Shown: piece after piece, positions 33,679 to 44,547 of the stretch
Numbering within the stretch: the stretch's first letter is position 1
Layout of the letters: each line of letters begins with the position of its first letter
Source: Megamerina dolium
Lineage: Eukaryota; Arthropoda; Insecta; Diptera; Megamerinidae
Assembly: GCA_963854835.1 (NCBI GenBank)
Contig: OY978526.1
Span: forward strand, 37,362,501-37,426,500
DNA length: 64,000 nt
Reading direction: 5' to 3'
The notes under the pieces: model-generated
The model's database searches: none
What the model was told of the DNA's origin: nothing
The model's input: the letters and a program-made list of their open reading frames with translations, nothing else
Position numbers and translations under genes: made by a program

Positions 33679-36600
33679 ATCGAGTCAGTTCAGCGGGGCG
33701 TGAACTGACTCCAACAGTGGGTTGCCCCATCATTCACATTTCACAACTACAGCGTGTGCCAAGCAGCTTGACTATTGATGGAAAATTGGACAATATGGAA
33801 TTCATGTTAACCCTGGACACTGGTGCATCACATTCTATAATCAAGAGCGATTTGGTAAAGAGGTTTGAGCCTTTAATGGGAATAAAATTGCGTACAGCAA
33901 CGGGTGAGGTTGCACAAATTCTGGGCAAGATAAAGAAACGAGTATCTATTGGAAATTGCACATGGGAACATGAATTCATTGTGGCCGACATCATCGATGA
34001 CGTAATAATTGGTGTTGATTTTATGATTGACAACGGATTTACGTTAGATTTAAATCAACGGATACTGCGCTATGCAAATGTCGAACTACCATTGAACATC
34101 GGTTACAAGCGTAGTGGGAACATCAAACGAGTACTGGCATGTCAACGCCAAGAGGTTCCAGCAAAATCAGAAGCGGTGATATGGGCACAGATGAATGTGG
34201 ATGATGGGACAGGCAAGTTGTGGCTGGTGGAAGCAGATAAAGAAATAACGAATAAAAACATCATACTTGGTAGGACGTTAGTAGAACCTAAAGAAAATGG
34301 AATAGTACCGGTGCGAATATTAAATCCAACTAATACATCTACAGTTGTAAAGAAAGGAATGGTGATTGGTCATTGCCAGGAAGTTACTGCCGTAGTAGAC
34401 TGCGAAAAGGGTTCGTCGATAAAAAGTGGAAGATCAGGAACTGGCAAGGCGGAAATAAAAGCACAGATGGAGGAATGGGCAGGTGTGCTTACCAAACAGC
34501 AAAAAGAAAAGGCTTTACAAGTATTGGAGAAGTACAGTTCAATATTTTCTTCAAATGGAAAAACTGGAGGACGAACAACCATCGTGAAGCATCACATTGA
34601 CACCGGTGATTCTAGACCAATTCGTCAAGCACCACGACGAGTTCCATTGGCCAAAAGAGACGAAGCCATTAAACTGATTTCCGATATGCAGAAACAAGGT
34701 GTTATTGAACCATCAGCGAGTCCATGGAGTTCACCAGTTGTGCTGGTAAAGAAGAAGGATGGAAGTACTCGATTCTGTGTGGATTACAGAAAGCTAAATG
34801 ATATTACGAAAAAAGACAGCTATCCACTGCCAAGAATCGATGACACTCTGGACACACTATCTGGTGCGAAGTGGTTCTCAACTCTTGATTTGCAAAGTGG
34901 ATACTGGCAAGTGGAACTTGGTAAGGAAGACAAAGAGAAAACAGCTTTCAGTATTGGCGATGGTCTATGGCAATTTACAGTCATGCCATTTGGTTTATGC
35001 AATGCGCCAGCTACTTTCGAACGTTTGATGGAGCGTGTACTCAGAGGACTACACTGGAAAACGTGCTTGGTGTACCTCGATGACATTATTGTGATGGGAA
35101 AAGATTTTAACGACCACCTGGAAAAGTTGAAAGAAGTATTTGAGCGTATACAATCTGCAGGGCTTAAACTGAATATGAAAAAGTGTTCACTCTTCAGGCA
35201 AGAAGTTAAATATCTTGGTCATAAAGTAACAACAGAAGGGGTACATACCGACGAGGAGAAAGTAGCAGCAGTTCAAGAATGGCCTATTCCGTCGAATCTT
35301 CAGGAGCTAAGAAGCTTCCTAGGCTTATGCACCTACTATAGACGATTTGTTCCTGGATTTGCAAACATCGCCAGCAGTCTGCATGAGTTGACAAGAAAGA
35401 ACAAACCATTTGTGTGGGGCGAGGACCAACAGAAAGCATTCGAACAGCTGAAAGAAAAACTCTGTTCAGCACCAATATTAGCGTATCCAGTACCTGGTCA
35501 AAAGTTTGTGTTGGACACAGATGCGAGTGGCTATGGAATAGGTGGTGTGCTCTCTCAGATCATAGATGGGCAAGAAAAAGTAATAGCATACTACAGTAAA
35601 ATCCTGTCGAAGCCAGAAAGAAATTACTGTGTCACACGAAAAGAGTTGCTCGCAATACTGGAATGTGTAAAGTATTTCCATAAATACTTGTACGGTCAGT
35701 CATTTCATCTACGAACTGACCACTCAGCGCTAAGGTGGTTATTGCAATTTAAAAACCCAGAAGGACAATTGGCGCGCTGGATTGAAAGGCTGCAGAGTTA
35801 TCATTTTACCATCGAACATCGTAAAAGAGGACATCACGGCAACGCGGATGCTCTATCTCGTCGTCCTTGCAAAATGGAATGTAAACATTGTTCTCGAGTG
35901 GAAAGCAAGGAGCACATTGTCGACGTACGACTTACAAATATATTGCCGGAGGAGACATGGACCACTGAACGAGTGCAAGAAGATCAGCGGAACGACCCAG
36001 ATCTCGTAAAGATTATGGAATACAAGGAGCAGGGCATACGTCCAGATTGGCAAGAAATGGCTAATGAGAGTCCAATAGCAAAGGCATACTGGGCGCAGTG
36101 GCAAAGCCTGCACTTACGAGACGGATGTTTATTCCGAACATGGGAAAGTGAAGATGGAAAAATCACTTATGATCTGCTAGTGGTACCCAAGGCAAGAATA
36201 AATGAAGTGATAGCTGAGTATCACAATGCCTCCAGTGGAGGGCATTTGGGAATCACCAAAACCGTCGAGAAAATAAAGAAACGATTTTATTGGGTTGGAT
36301 GTCATGACCATGTCGCTGATTGGATTCGGAAGTGTAAGCAATGTGCAATGGCCAAAGGTCCCACTAAGAAAAGTCGTGGTAAGATGCACCAATACACCGT
36401 GGGTGCTCCATTTGAGCGAATTGCTATGGACATAGCTGGACCATTTCCAATAAGCTACGCAGGAAACAAGTATGTTCTGGTGGTTATAGATTACTTCAGT
36501 AAATGGCCTGAAGTATACCCCATTCCAAATCAGGAAGCTAGTACAGTTGCGGATGTATTCGTCAACCAATGGGTTACTCGTTTTGGTGTACCGATGGAGT

Positions 36601-37262
36601 TACACTCAGACCAAGGTCGAAATTTTGAATCAGTTGTATTCCAAGAGATATGCCGTATGCTGGGTATATACAAAACTCGTACAACACCTTTGCATCCACA
36701 ATCTGATGGCATGGTAGAACGATTTAACCGTACCTTGGAGGAATATTTGAGAAAAGTCGTAGATAAATACCAAAGAGACTGGGATGTACATATACCAATG
36801 TTCCTCATGGCATATCGATGCGCACAACATGATACGACGGCTACTACACCGGCAATGGCAATTTTTGGAAACGAGTTAAGACTGCCAGCTGATTTAAAAT
36901 TTGGAGTTGTAACACCAACGAGATCAACCAAAGGTAATTATACTAGCGAAAAGCGGGAACAGTTGGATGAAGTACATCAGTTCATCAGAGAGCGGTCGCA
37001 GATGATAAGCGATAAGATGAAGGCCAGGTATGACTTGAAAGCAAATTCAAAAGGGTTCTATGAAGGAGAGCTTGTAATGCTTCATAATCCACAACGAAAG
37101 AAAGGCCTGTCCCCTAAACTACAGACTCATTGGGATGGACCATATGAGATTATAGCAAAGATAAATGACGTAGTGTATCGTATTCAACGTGCCTGGAATA
37201 AAAGAGCAAAGTTTAAAGTAGTGCACTTAGAGCGACTTGCGCCATATCCAGGGGAAGTATAA
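33657..37262 (+). CDS. pol: Pol polyprotein of element B (protease, RT, RNase H, integrase)
   Basis: The frame opens at 33657, overlapping the end of gag; it needs no start codon of its own if reached by frameshifting. From the GTG at 33717 it has 1181 codons. Domains in those coordinates: aspartic protease with LDTGASHSII (about 30-40); reverse transcriptase with FCVDYRKLN, LDLQSGYWQ, MPFGLCNAPATFE and the YLDD active site (about 450-455); RNase H with LDTDASGYGIGG (about 598-610) and RTDHSALRWL; integrase HHCC zinc motif (about 830-880), D near 904, DQGRNF and VERFNR in DD35E spacing, and GPY/F near 1140. Domain order PR-RT-RH-IN and the GPY/F tail place it in Ty3/gypsy. It appears intact. 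Confidence 0.95.
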   Translation, partial: HRSIVKLNRVSSAGRELTPTVGCPIIHISQLQRVPSSLTIDGKLDNMEFMLTLDTGASHSIIKSDLVKRFEPLMGIKLRTATGEVAQILGKIKKRVSIGNCTWEHEFIVADIIDDVIIGVDFMIDNGFTLDLNQRILRYANVELPLNIGYKRSGNIKRVLACQRQEVPAKSEAVIWAQMNVDDGTGKLWLVEADKEITNKNIILGRTLVEPKENGIVPVRILNPTNTSTVVKKGMVIGHCQEVTAVVDCEKGSSIKSGRSGTGKAEIKAQMEEWAGVLTKQQKEKALQVLEKYSSIFSSNGKTGGRTTIVKHHIDTGDSRPIRQAPRRVPLAKRDEAIKLISDMQKQGVIEPSASPWSSPVVLVKKKDGSTRFCVDYRKLNDITKKDSYPLPRIDDTLDTLSGAKWFSTLDLQSGYWQVELGKEDKEKTAFSIGDGLWQFTVMPFGLCNAPATFERLMERVLRGLHWKTCLVYLDDIIVMGKDFNDHLEKLKEVFERIQSAGLKLNMKKCSLFRQEVKYLGHKVTTEGVHTDEEKVAAVQEWPIPSNLQELRSFLGLCTYYRRFVPGFANIASSLHELTRKNKPFVWGEDQQKAFEQLKEKLCSAPILAYPVPGQKFVLDTDASGYGIGGVLSQIIDGQEKVIAYYSKILSKPERNYCVTRKELLAILECVKYFHKYLYGQSFHLRTDHSALRWLLQFKNPEGQLARWIERLQSYHFTIEHRKRGHHGNADALSRRPCKMECKHCSRVESKEHIVDVRLTNILPEETWTTERVQEDQRNDPDLVKIMEYKEQGIRPDWQEMANESPIAKAYWAQWQSLHLRDGCLFRTWESEDGKITYDLLVVPKARINEVIAEYHNASSGGHLGITKTVEKIKKRFYWVGCHDHVADWIRKCKQCAMAKGPTKKSRGKMHQYTVGAPFERIAMDIAGPFPISYAGNKYVLVVIDYFSKWPEVYPIPNQEASTVADVFVNQWVTRFGVPMELHSDQGRNFESVVFQEICRMLGIYKTRTTPLHPQSDGMVERFNRTLEEYLRKVVDKYQRDWDVHIPMFLMAYRCAQHDTTATTPAMAIFGNELRLPADLKFGVVTPTRSTKGNYTSEKREQLDEVHQFIRERSQMISDKMKARYDLKANSKGFYEGELVMLHNPQRKKGLSPKLQTHWDGPYEIIAKINDVVYRIQRAWNKRAKFKVVHLERLAPYPGEV
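33669..33711 (+). promoter_or_regulatory. programmed -1 frameshift signal between gag and pol
   Basis: The heptamer GTTAAAC (33669-33675) is in the right register, G TTA AAC, immediately before the gag stop. Six bases later comes a perfect 11-bp inverted repeat, GAGTCAGTTCA (33682-33692) and TGAACTGACTC (33701-33711), with an 8-base loop. The pol frame is the -1 frame and opens at 33657, so the slip joins gag to pol. Slippery site, 6-nt spacer and strong hairpin match the standard eukaryotic -1 frameshift layout. Element D keeps it; A and E have lost it. Confidence 0.88.
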
Positions 37263-37287
37263 AAACTTGTTCGGGACGAACAAGGTT

Positions 37288-37300
37288 AAGAGGAGGGCAG
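37288..37300 (+). promoter_or_regulatory. polypurine tract of element B
   Basis: AAGAGGAGGGCAG directly abuts the 3' LTR. It is the expected primer for plus-strand DNA synthesis and is also present in A and D. Confidence 0.85.
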
Positions 37301-37738
37301 TGTAACGAGTATCGATAGTTGATTACTCATCACTATTGTGACTGACACTATTGGCAGCATCGAAACGAATGTCAACAAAAAGAAATAAGCGATAACCAGA
37401 ACAAGCCAACGAGAAAGGAAGAGAAGAATCTCGATAACGGAAGATTCTGGGGTGTTGCCAACAGAGTATAAATAGAGCCAGTGTTGAGAATTGACAATCA
37501 ATCTAATTCCGAACGTGATTGCGAAAACATTGATACAGAGGCAAAAGTTGCAAGTACATTTAAGTGTTATAGTAAATAGTTGATTGTAAACAGTGTTGAT
37601 TGTAAATAGAGATTATTAAATAAATTGTTGCTGTATATAGTTGTATAAAATAAGTGTTGCAGTTATCATTAACAGAATCCAGTGATCGAACAAGGTAATT
37701 CAAATAGAATTAAACGTTCACAGAATAAAAACGTAACA
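37301..37738 (+). repeat. 3' LTR of element B
   Basis: 438 bp, complete, with TATAAATAG at 37467-37475 and AATAAA near 37722. By eye it matches the 5' LTR of element D (44548-44985) at every variant site checked, not its own 5' LTR. Confidence 0.95.
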
Positions 37739-38406
37739 ATAATTTACTTTGACGTTTTTTTTCAAATTATCGAATTTATTGTATTTTCTTATGAGAGCGG
37801 CATTTATTTGGTACAGCATACTGATGAGCTTAACGAGCTAAACGACAAGAAATATTTGAGAGCATAATAATTACATTCTTGATTGTTCCAGCGTTGCAAT
37901 ATAGGTAATGCTATATACTATTCTGTAACGTTCTGATCGATGAGAGAGCGATTGCATTCTCTGAGTTTGTGTTCGACGTACCAGCAATTTCATAGTTTTC
38001 GGCCAGGACGGTTATTATACGATTACCATGTTTATGTATGTTGAAATATCTAAAATGTCTACATGCTGTTGCGAATGTATTGCAATTGCTATTGTCGCGG
38101 CAAAATTCTTGGTCAGTCGTATTTAGTCTTAGGAGTAAGGTGAATATGAATACCCTTACGCTGCGTTTACACAAGACTATTGAGAATATGTATTAGGTGT
38201 CAAAGAAGAATAAAATTGTTTTTGTAATATAGGCGTCCAGACAATTATAAAGACAATACACTTTTCAGCAACCGCTGTTAGTGAGCTTCGTGTGAATTTC
38301 GTGCTCAAATTTGGTTTTGTTTTTGTCACGTCACCGAATTGTCCAAATTACTGTCTTCGAAAAAACAAAGACAGTGACGAAGACAATGAGAGAAGTGTGG
38401 ACATAT
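37739..38406. other. host DNA between element B and solo LTR C (probably inverted)
   Basis: No gene is recognised. With 38845-39001 it forms the unique DNA between B and D. A segment of about 40 bp near 38066-38107 (ATGTATTGC and GCTATTGTCGCGGCAAAATT) recurs near 38865-38893 on the other side of the solo LTR. Confidence 0.55.
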
Positions 38407-38844
38407 TGTAACGAGTATCGATAGTTGATTACTCATCACTATTGTGACTGACTCTATTGGCAGCATCGAAACGAATGTCAACAAAAAGAAATAAGCGATA
38501 ACCAGAACAAGCCAACGAGAAAGGAAGAGAAGAATCTCGATAAAGGAAGATTCTGGGGTGTTGCCAACAGAGTATAAATAGAGCCAGTGTTGAGAATTGA
38601 GAATCAATCTAATTCCGAACGTGATTGCGAAAACATTGATACAGAGGCAAAAGTTGCAAGTACATTTAAGTGTTATAGTAAATAGTTGATTATAAACAGA
38701 GTTGATTGTAAATAGTGTTTATTAAATAAATTGTTGCTGTATATAGTTGTATAAAATAAGTGTTGCAGTTATTATTAACAGAATCCAGTGATCGAACAAG
38801 ATAATTCAAATAGAATTAAACGCTCACAGAATAAAAACGTAACA
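38407..38844 (+). mobile_element. solo LTR C of the same gypsy family
   Basis: A complete 438-bp LTR with TG...CA ends and a 4-bp target duplication ATAT on each side (38403-38406, 38845-38848). There is no internal sequence, so LTR-LTR recombination removed it. It has several private differences from the A, B and D LTRs and is probably older. Confidence 0.95.
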
Positions 38845-39001
38845 ATATTATAAAAAGTATGAATGTATTGCTATTGTCGCGGCAAAATTGTCATAAGTTA
38901 AATTGTTTGACCAGTTGCCTTATTACAAACTTTTCAAAAATTTCATTTTATATCTGCTTAAAAATTTCTATATACATACATGTATCATAACATGTATGTA
39001 T
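38845..39001. other. host DNA between solo LTR C and element D
   Basis: AT-rich, no gene. It ends in a perfect palindrome (38972-39001) that touches the LTR of element D. Confidence 0.6.
38972..39001. repeat. perfect inverted repeat abutting element D
   Basis: ATACATACATGT (38972-38983) and ACATGTATGTAT (38990-39001) are exact complements with a 6-base spacer. The last four bases (GTAT) are the left flank of element D. Confidence 0.9.
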
Positions 39002-39439
39002 TGTTACGTTTTTATTCTGTGAGCGTTTAATTCTATTTGAATTACCTTGTTCGATCACTGGATTCTGTTAATAATCACTGCAACACTTATTTTATGCAAC
39101 TATATACAGCAACAATTTATTTAATAATCTCTATTTACAATCAACACTGTTTACAATCAACTATTTACTATAACACTTAAATGTACTTGCAACTTTTGCC
39201 TCTGTATCAATGTTTTCGCAATCACGTTCGGAATTAGATTGATTCTCAATTCTCAACACTGGCTCTATTTATACTCTGTTGGCAACACCCCAGAATCTTC
39301 CTTTATCGAGATTCTTCTCTTCCTTTCTCGTTGGCTTGTTCTGGTTATCGCTTATTTCTTTTTGTTGACATTCGTTTCGATGCTGCCAATAGAGTCAGTC
39401 ACAATAGTGATGAGTAATCAACTATCGATACTCGTTACA
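39002..39439 (-). repeat. 3' LTR of element D
   Basis: 438 bp. It shares with the truncated 5' LTR of element B four variants (at GAGCG, AATAATCACTG, TTATGCAAC and CCTTTATC on the plus strand here) that its own 5' LTR lacks. Confidence 0.94.
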
Positions 39440-39477
39440 CTGCCCTCCTCTTAACCTTGTTCGTCCCGAACAAGTTT

Positions 39478-40788
39478 TTATACTTCCCCTGGATATGGCG
39501 CAAGTCGCTCTAAGTGCACTACTTTAAACTTTGCTCTTTTATTCCAGGCACGTTGAATACGATACACTACGTCATTTATCTTTGCTATAATCTCATATGG
39601 TCCATCCCAATGAGTCTGTAGTTTAGGGGACAGGCCTTTCTTTCGTTGTGGATTATGAAGCATTACAAGCTCTCCTTCATAGAACCCTTTTGAATTTGCT
39701 TTCAAGTCATACCTGGCCTTCATCTTATCGCTTATCATCTGCGACCGCTCTCTGATGAACTGATGTACTTCATCCAACTGTTCCCGCTTTTCGCTAGTAT
39801 AATTACCTTCGGTTGATCTCGTTGGTGTTACAACTCCAAATTTTAAATCAGCTGGCAGTCTTAACTCGTTTCCAAAAATTGCCATTGCCGGTGTAGTAGC
39901 CGTCGTATCATGTTGTGCGCATCGATATGCCATGAGGAACATTGGTATATGTACATCCCAGTCTCTTTGGTATTTATCTACGACTTTTCTCAAATATTCC
40001 TCCAAGGTACGGTTAAATCGTTCTACCATGCCATCAGATTGTGGATGCAAAGGTGTTGTACGAGTTTTGTATATACCCAGCATACGGCATATCTCTTGGA
40101 ATACAACTGATTCAAAATTTCGACCTTGGTCTGAGTGTAACTCCATCGGTACACCAAAACGAGTAACCCATTGGTTGACGAATACATCCGCAACTGTACT
40201 AGCTTCCTGATTTGGAATGGGGTATACTTCAGGCCATTTACTGAAGTAATCTATAACCACCAGAACATACTTGTTTCCTGCGTAGCTTATTGGAAATGGT
40301 CCAGCTATGTCCATAGCAATTCGCTCAAATGGAGCACCCACGGTGTATTGGTGCATCTTACCACGACTTTTCTTAGTGGGACCTTTGGCCATTGCACATT
40401 GCTTACACTTCCGAATCCAATCAGCGACATGGTCATGACATCCAACCCAATAAAATCGTTTCTTTATTTTCTCGACGGTTTTGGTGATTCCCAAATGCCC
40501 TCCACTGGAGGCATTGTGATACTCAGCTATCACTTCATTTATTCTTGCCTTGGGTACCACTAGCAGATCATAAGTGATTTTTCCATCTTCACTTTCCCAT
40601 GTTCGGAATAAACATCCGTCTCGTAAGTGCAGGCTTTGCCACTGCGCCCAGTATGCCTTTGCTATTGGACTCTCATTAGCCATTTCTTGCCAATCTGGAC
40701 GTATGCCCTGCTCCTTGTATTCCATAATCTTTACGAGATCTGGGTCGTTCCGCTGATCTTCTTGCACTCGTTCAGTGGTCCATGTCAA
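39478..40788 (-). pseudogene. pol: integrase half of the broken pol of element D
   Basis: 436 codons covering the complete integrase: HHCC zinc motif, DD35E catalytic residues and GPY/F module, nearly identical to element B. It has lost its connection to the upstream pol part because the duplication at 40785-40816 shifts the frame. Without another way to be translated, this half would not be made. Confidence 0.92.
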
Positions 40789-43030
40789 TATATTTGTAAG
40801 TCAATATATTTGTAAGTCGTACGTCGACAATGTGCTCCTTGCTTTCCACTCGAGAACAATGTTTACATTCCATTTTGCAAGGACGACGAGATAGAGCATC
40901 CGCGTTGCCGTGATGTCCTCTTTTACGATGTTCGATGGTAAAATGATAACTCTGCAGCCTTTCAATCCAGCGCGAGAATTGTCCTTCTGGGTTTTTAAAT
41001 TGCAATAACCACCTTAGCGCTGAGTGGTCAGTTCGTAGATGAAATGACTGACCGTACAAGTATTTATGGAAATACTTTACACATTCCAGTATTGCGAGCA
41101 ACTCTTTTCGTGTGACACAGTAATTTCTTTCTGGCTTCGACAGGATTTTACTGTAGTATGCTATTACTTTTTCTTGCCCATCTATGATCTGAGAGAGCAC
41201 ACCACCTATTCCATAGCCACTCGCATCTGTGTCCAACACAAACTTTTGACCAGGTACTGGATACGCTAATATTGGTGCTGAACAGAGTTTTTCTTTCAGC
41301 TGTTCGAATGCTTTCTGTTGGTCCTCGCCCCACACAAATGGTTTGTTCTTTCTTGTCAACTCATGCAGACTGCTGGCGATGTTTGCAAATCCAGGAACAA
41401 ATCGTCTATAGTAGGTGCATAAGCCTAGGAAGCTTCTTAGCTCCTGAAGATTCGACGGAATAGGCCATTCTTGAACTGCTGCTACTTTCTCCTCGTCGGT
41501 ATGTACCCCTTCTGTTGTTACTTTATGACCAAGATATTTAACTTCTTGCCTGAAGAGTGAACACTTTTTCATATTCAGTTTAAGCCCTGCTGATTGTATA
41601 CGCTCAAATACTTCTTTCAACTTTTCCAGGTGGTCGTTAAAATCTTTTCCCATCACAATAATGTCATCGAGGTACACCAAGCACGTTTTCCAGTGTAGTC
41701 CTCTGAGTACACGCTCCATCAAACGTTCGAAAGTAGCTGGCGCATTGCATAAACCAAATGGCATGACTGTAAATTGCCATAGACCATCGCCAATACTGAA
41801 AGCTGTTTTCTCTTTGTCTTCCTTACCAAGTTCCACTTGCCAGTATCCACTTTGCAAATCAAGAGTTGAGAACCACTTCGCACCAGATAGTGTGTCCAGA
41901 GTGTCATCGATTCTTGGCAGTGGATAGCTGTCTTTTTTCGTAATATCATTTAGCTTTCTGTAATCCACACAGAATCGAGTACTTCCATCCTTCTTCTTTA
42001 CCAGCACAACTGGTGAACTCCATGGACTCGCTGATGGTTCAATAACACCTTGTTTCTGCATATCGGAAATCAGTTTAATGGCTTCGTCTCTTTTGGCCAA
42101 TGGAACTCGTCGTGGTGCTTGACGAATTGGTCTAGAATCACCGGTGTCAATGTGATGCTTCACGATGGTTGTTCGTCCTCCAGTTTTTCCATTTGAAGAA
42201 AATATTGAACTGTACTTCTCCAATACTTGTAAAGCCTTTTCTTTTTGCTGTTTGGTAAGCACACCTGCCCATTCTTCCATCTGTGCTTTTATTTCCGCCT
42301 TGCCAGTTCCTGATCTTCCACTTTTTATCGACGAACCCTTTTCGCAGTCTACTACGGCAGTAACTTCCTGGCAATGACCAATCACCATTCCTTTCTTCAC
42401 AACTGTAGATGTATTAGTTGGATTTAATATTCGCACCGGTACTATTCCATTTTCTTTAGGTTCTACTAACGTCCTACCAAGTATGATGTTTTTATTCGTT
42501 ATTTCTTTATCTGCTTCCACCAGCCACAACTTGCCTGTCCCATCATCCACATTCATCTGTGCCCATATCACCGCTTCTGATTTTGCTGGAACCTCTTGGC
42601 GTTGACATGCCAGTACTCGTTTGATGTTCCCACTACGCTTGTAACCGATGTTCAATGGTAGTTCGACATTTGCATAGCGCAGTATCCGTTGATTTAAATC
42701 TAACGTAAATCCGTTGTCAATCATAAAATCAACACCAATTATTACGTCATCGATGATGTCAGCCACAATGAATTCATGTTCCCACGTGTAATTTCCAATA
42801 GATACTCGTTTCTTTATCTTACCCAGAATTTGTGCATCCGCACCCGTTGCCGTACGCAATTTTATTCCCATTAAAGGCTCAAACCTCTTTACCAAATCGC
42901 TCTTGATTATAGAATGTGATGCACCAGTGTCCAGGGTTAACATGAATTCCATATTGTCCAATTTTCCATCAATGGTCAAGCTGCTTGGCACACGCTGTAG
43001 TTGTGAAATGTGAATGATGGGGCAACCCAC
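40772..43030 (-). pseudogene. pol: protease-RT-RNase H half of the broken pol of element D
   Basis: About 750 codons: protease DTGAS, the full reverse transcriptase including YLDD, and RNase H with DTDASG. It then runs out of frame at a tail ending YKYIDMDH. The break is at the spacer between RNase H and integrase. Otherwise it is almost the same as element B. Confidence 0.92.
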
Positions 43031-43068
43031 TGTTGGAGTCAGTTCACGCCCCGCTGAACTGACTCGAT

Positions 43069-44518
43069 TTAGTTTAACGATGGATTTGTGTTAGTGGAGC
43101 GATCGCTATCCACCTTATTCTCCTTCTTTTGTCTTCCTGGAGAATTCGATCTTGATCGCTTTTGTCGTAGACGGCAGTCACGCGCCATGTGTCCTGGTTT
43201 CTCGCAAATAAAGCACTTACCAGTAAATTTGATTTCGCGTCGACCTGTTGTTCTTCCTTCAGGCTGAACTACTGATTTTACTGCTTGACGCACTGCTTCA
43301 ACCAGATCTGTTGTTTCTGTTTCTAATTGGCGTACCCGTGGCATTGGTCGACACATGAAACTGGCGGCTTCAAACGTCAAGGCACTACTGACTGTTTCGG
43401 CATAAGTATTCCTGGGTGACATGACTAGGGCACGCTTTGTCTCTCCATCACGTATACCATCTATGAATGCCTCTATTTTTATTTTTTTCGACGAACTCTT
43501 CCGAATTACCGGAGAACGCTAGATGACATAAGCGCTCAATATCGGAAGCGAATTCCTGAAGGCTCTCATTACTCTGTTGCACTCGCGATCTCAATTCCAC
43601 TCTATGTAATTGACTCTTGTATTCATTTCCATATTTTCGCTGGAGTGTGTCCATCAGTAACTGATAGCTACCACGATCTTTCTCTGGAATCATCTGTAAC
43701 ACCTCGGAAGCATTACCTTTTAATGCGACTATTAAAGCAGCAGTCTTGTCGCTATCATCCCATTGATTCTTCGAAGCTGTTGTCTCGAATTGAAGCTTGA
43801 AGATATTGAATGGCGTGCTTCCGTCAAATGTTGGTGGCTTTAATTTGATTGTACTTGAATCTCTAATCACTGATGTGGCTGGTCCATTTATTTTTAGTTG
43901 ATTGAGTTCGTGCTGTAATTTCTCGAACTTATCTTCCAAGTCATCTACATGTTCCTTTAAATCCGTGACCTTTTCATTAATGATTCCGGAAATTTCCTGA
44001 AATCTAAGTTCAATTCTTTTTTGTAGATTTTCGATGACGTGTTCTTGTCGAGCCGAACCTTCTTGAATTTCCATACGCAATTCAGCCGAATGTTCTTGAA
44101 GCTTGTAGTCAATTGTTTTCTGGAATTCTCCCATAGCGTTTTCTTGCCGTACCGAATGTTCTTGAAACTTGGAGTCAATGCGAGACGCATTTCCTTGAAT
44201 TTCCGTACGCAATTCAGCCGAATGTTCTTGTAACTTCGCATTAATTCCTTGCAGTTGCTGCTGCTGCTGTTGCATCATGGATTTCATAAATTCCATGAGT
44301 TGACCACTCGAATCTACCTTGCTCTCTTCCTCGGCGTGCACAACTGCATGTATATCGTCTTCCTCAAAGAACTCATGTTCTTCTACATTAATTCCCTTAG
44401 CCTCCATGGCTTTCCTCAGCCTCACCAGCAGTTCCGCCTTTGCACCTGATGACGATAGGTTCATCTCTACCAACAGCTTTTTAAGCTGGTCCACTTTTAG
44501 TTGGTCAATTTTCACCAT
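43069..44518 (-). pseudogene. gag: gag of element D, split by a 1-nt insertion
   Basis: The first 350 or so codons (44518 to about 43487) carry the SAP-like start, a longer coiled coil than in B, and most of capsid. A seventh A in the run after GTCG shifts the frame. The rest (to 43069) carries the end of capsid and the CCHC knuckle CFICEKPGHMARDC in the original frame. Element D therefore makes no full Gag. Confidence 0.92.
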
Positions 44519-44547
44519 CTTTACAGAATCCCACTTCTGACACCAAT

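Larger units (their letters stand above)
31858..37738 (+). mobile_element. Ty3/gypsy element B: intact gag and pol, truncated 5' LTR
   Basis: Plus-strand element with open gag and pol, primer site, purine tract and a complete 3' LTR. The 5' LTR lacks its first 61 bp, where it meets element A. There is no env frame: pol stops 38 bp before the 3' LTR. Right flank is ATAA. The 5' and 3' LTRs differ at several diagnostic sites, and each matches an LTR of element D instead (see findings). With the 5' LTR cut upstream of the TATA box, it may still be transcribed, since the TATAAATAG motif survives. Confidence 0.93.

Noticed and set aside
37263..37300. A possible env gene, which would suggest an errantivirus
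   Set aside because: Only 38 bp lie between the pol stop and the 3' LTR in element B, and nothing env-like is present in A, D or E.
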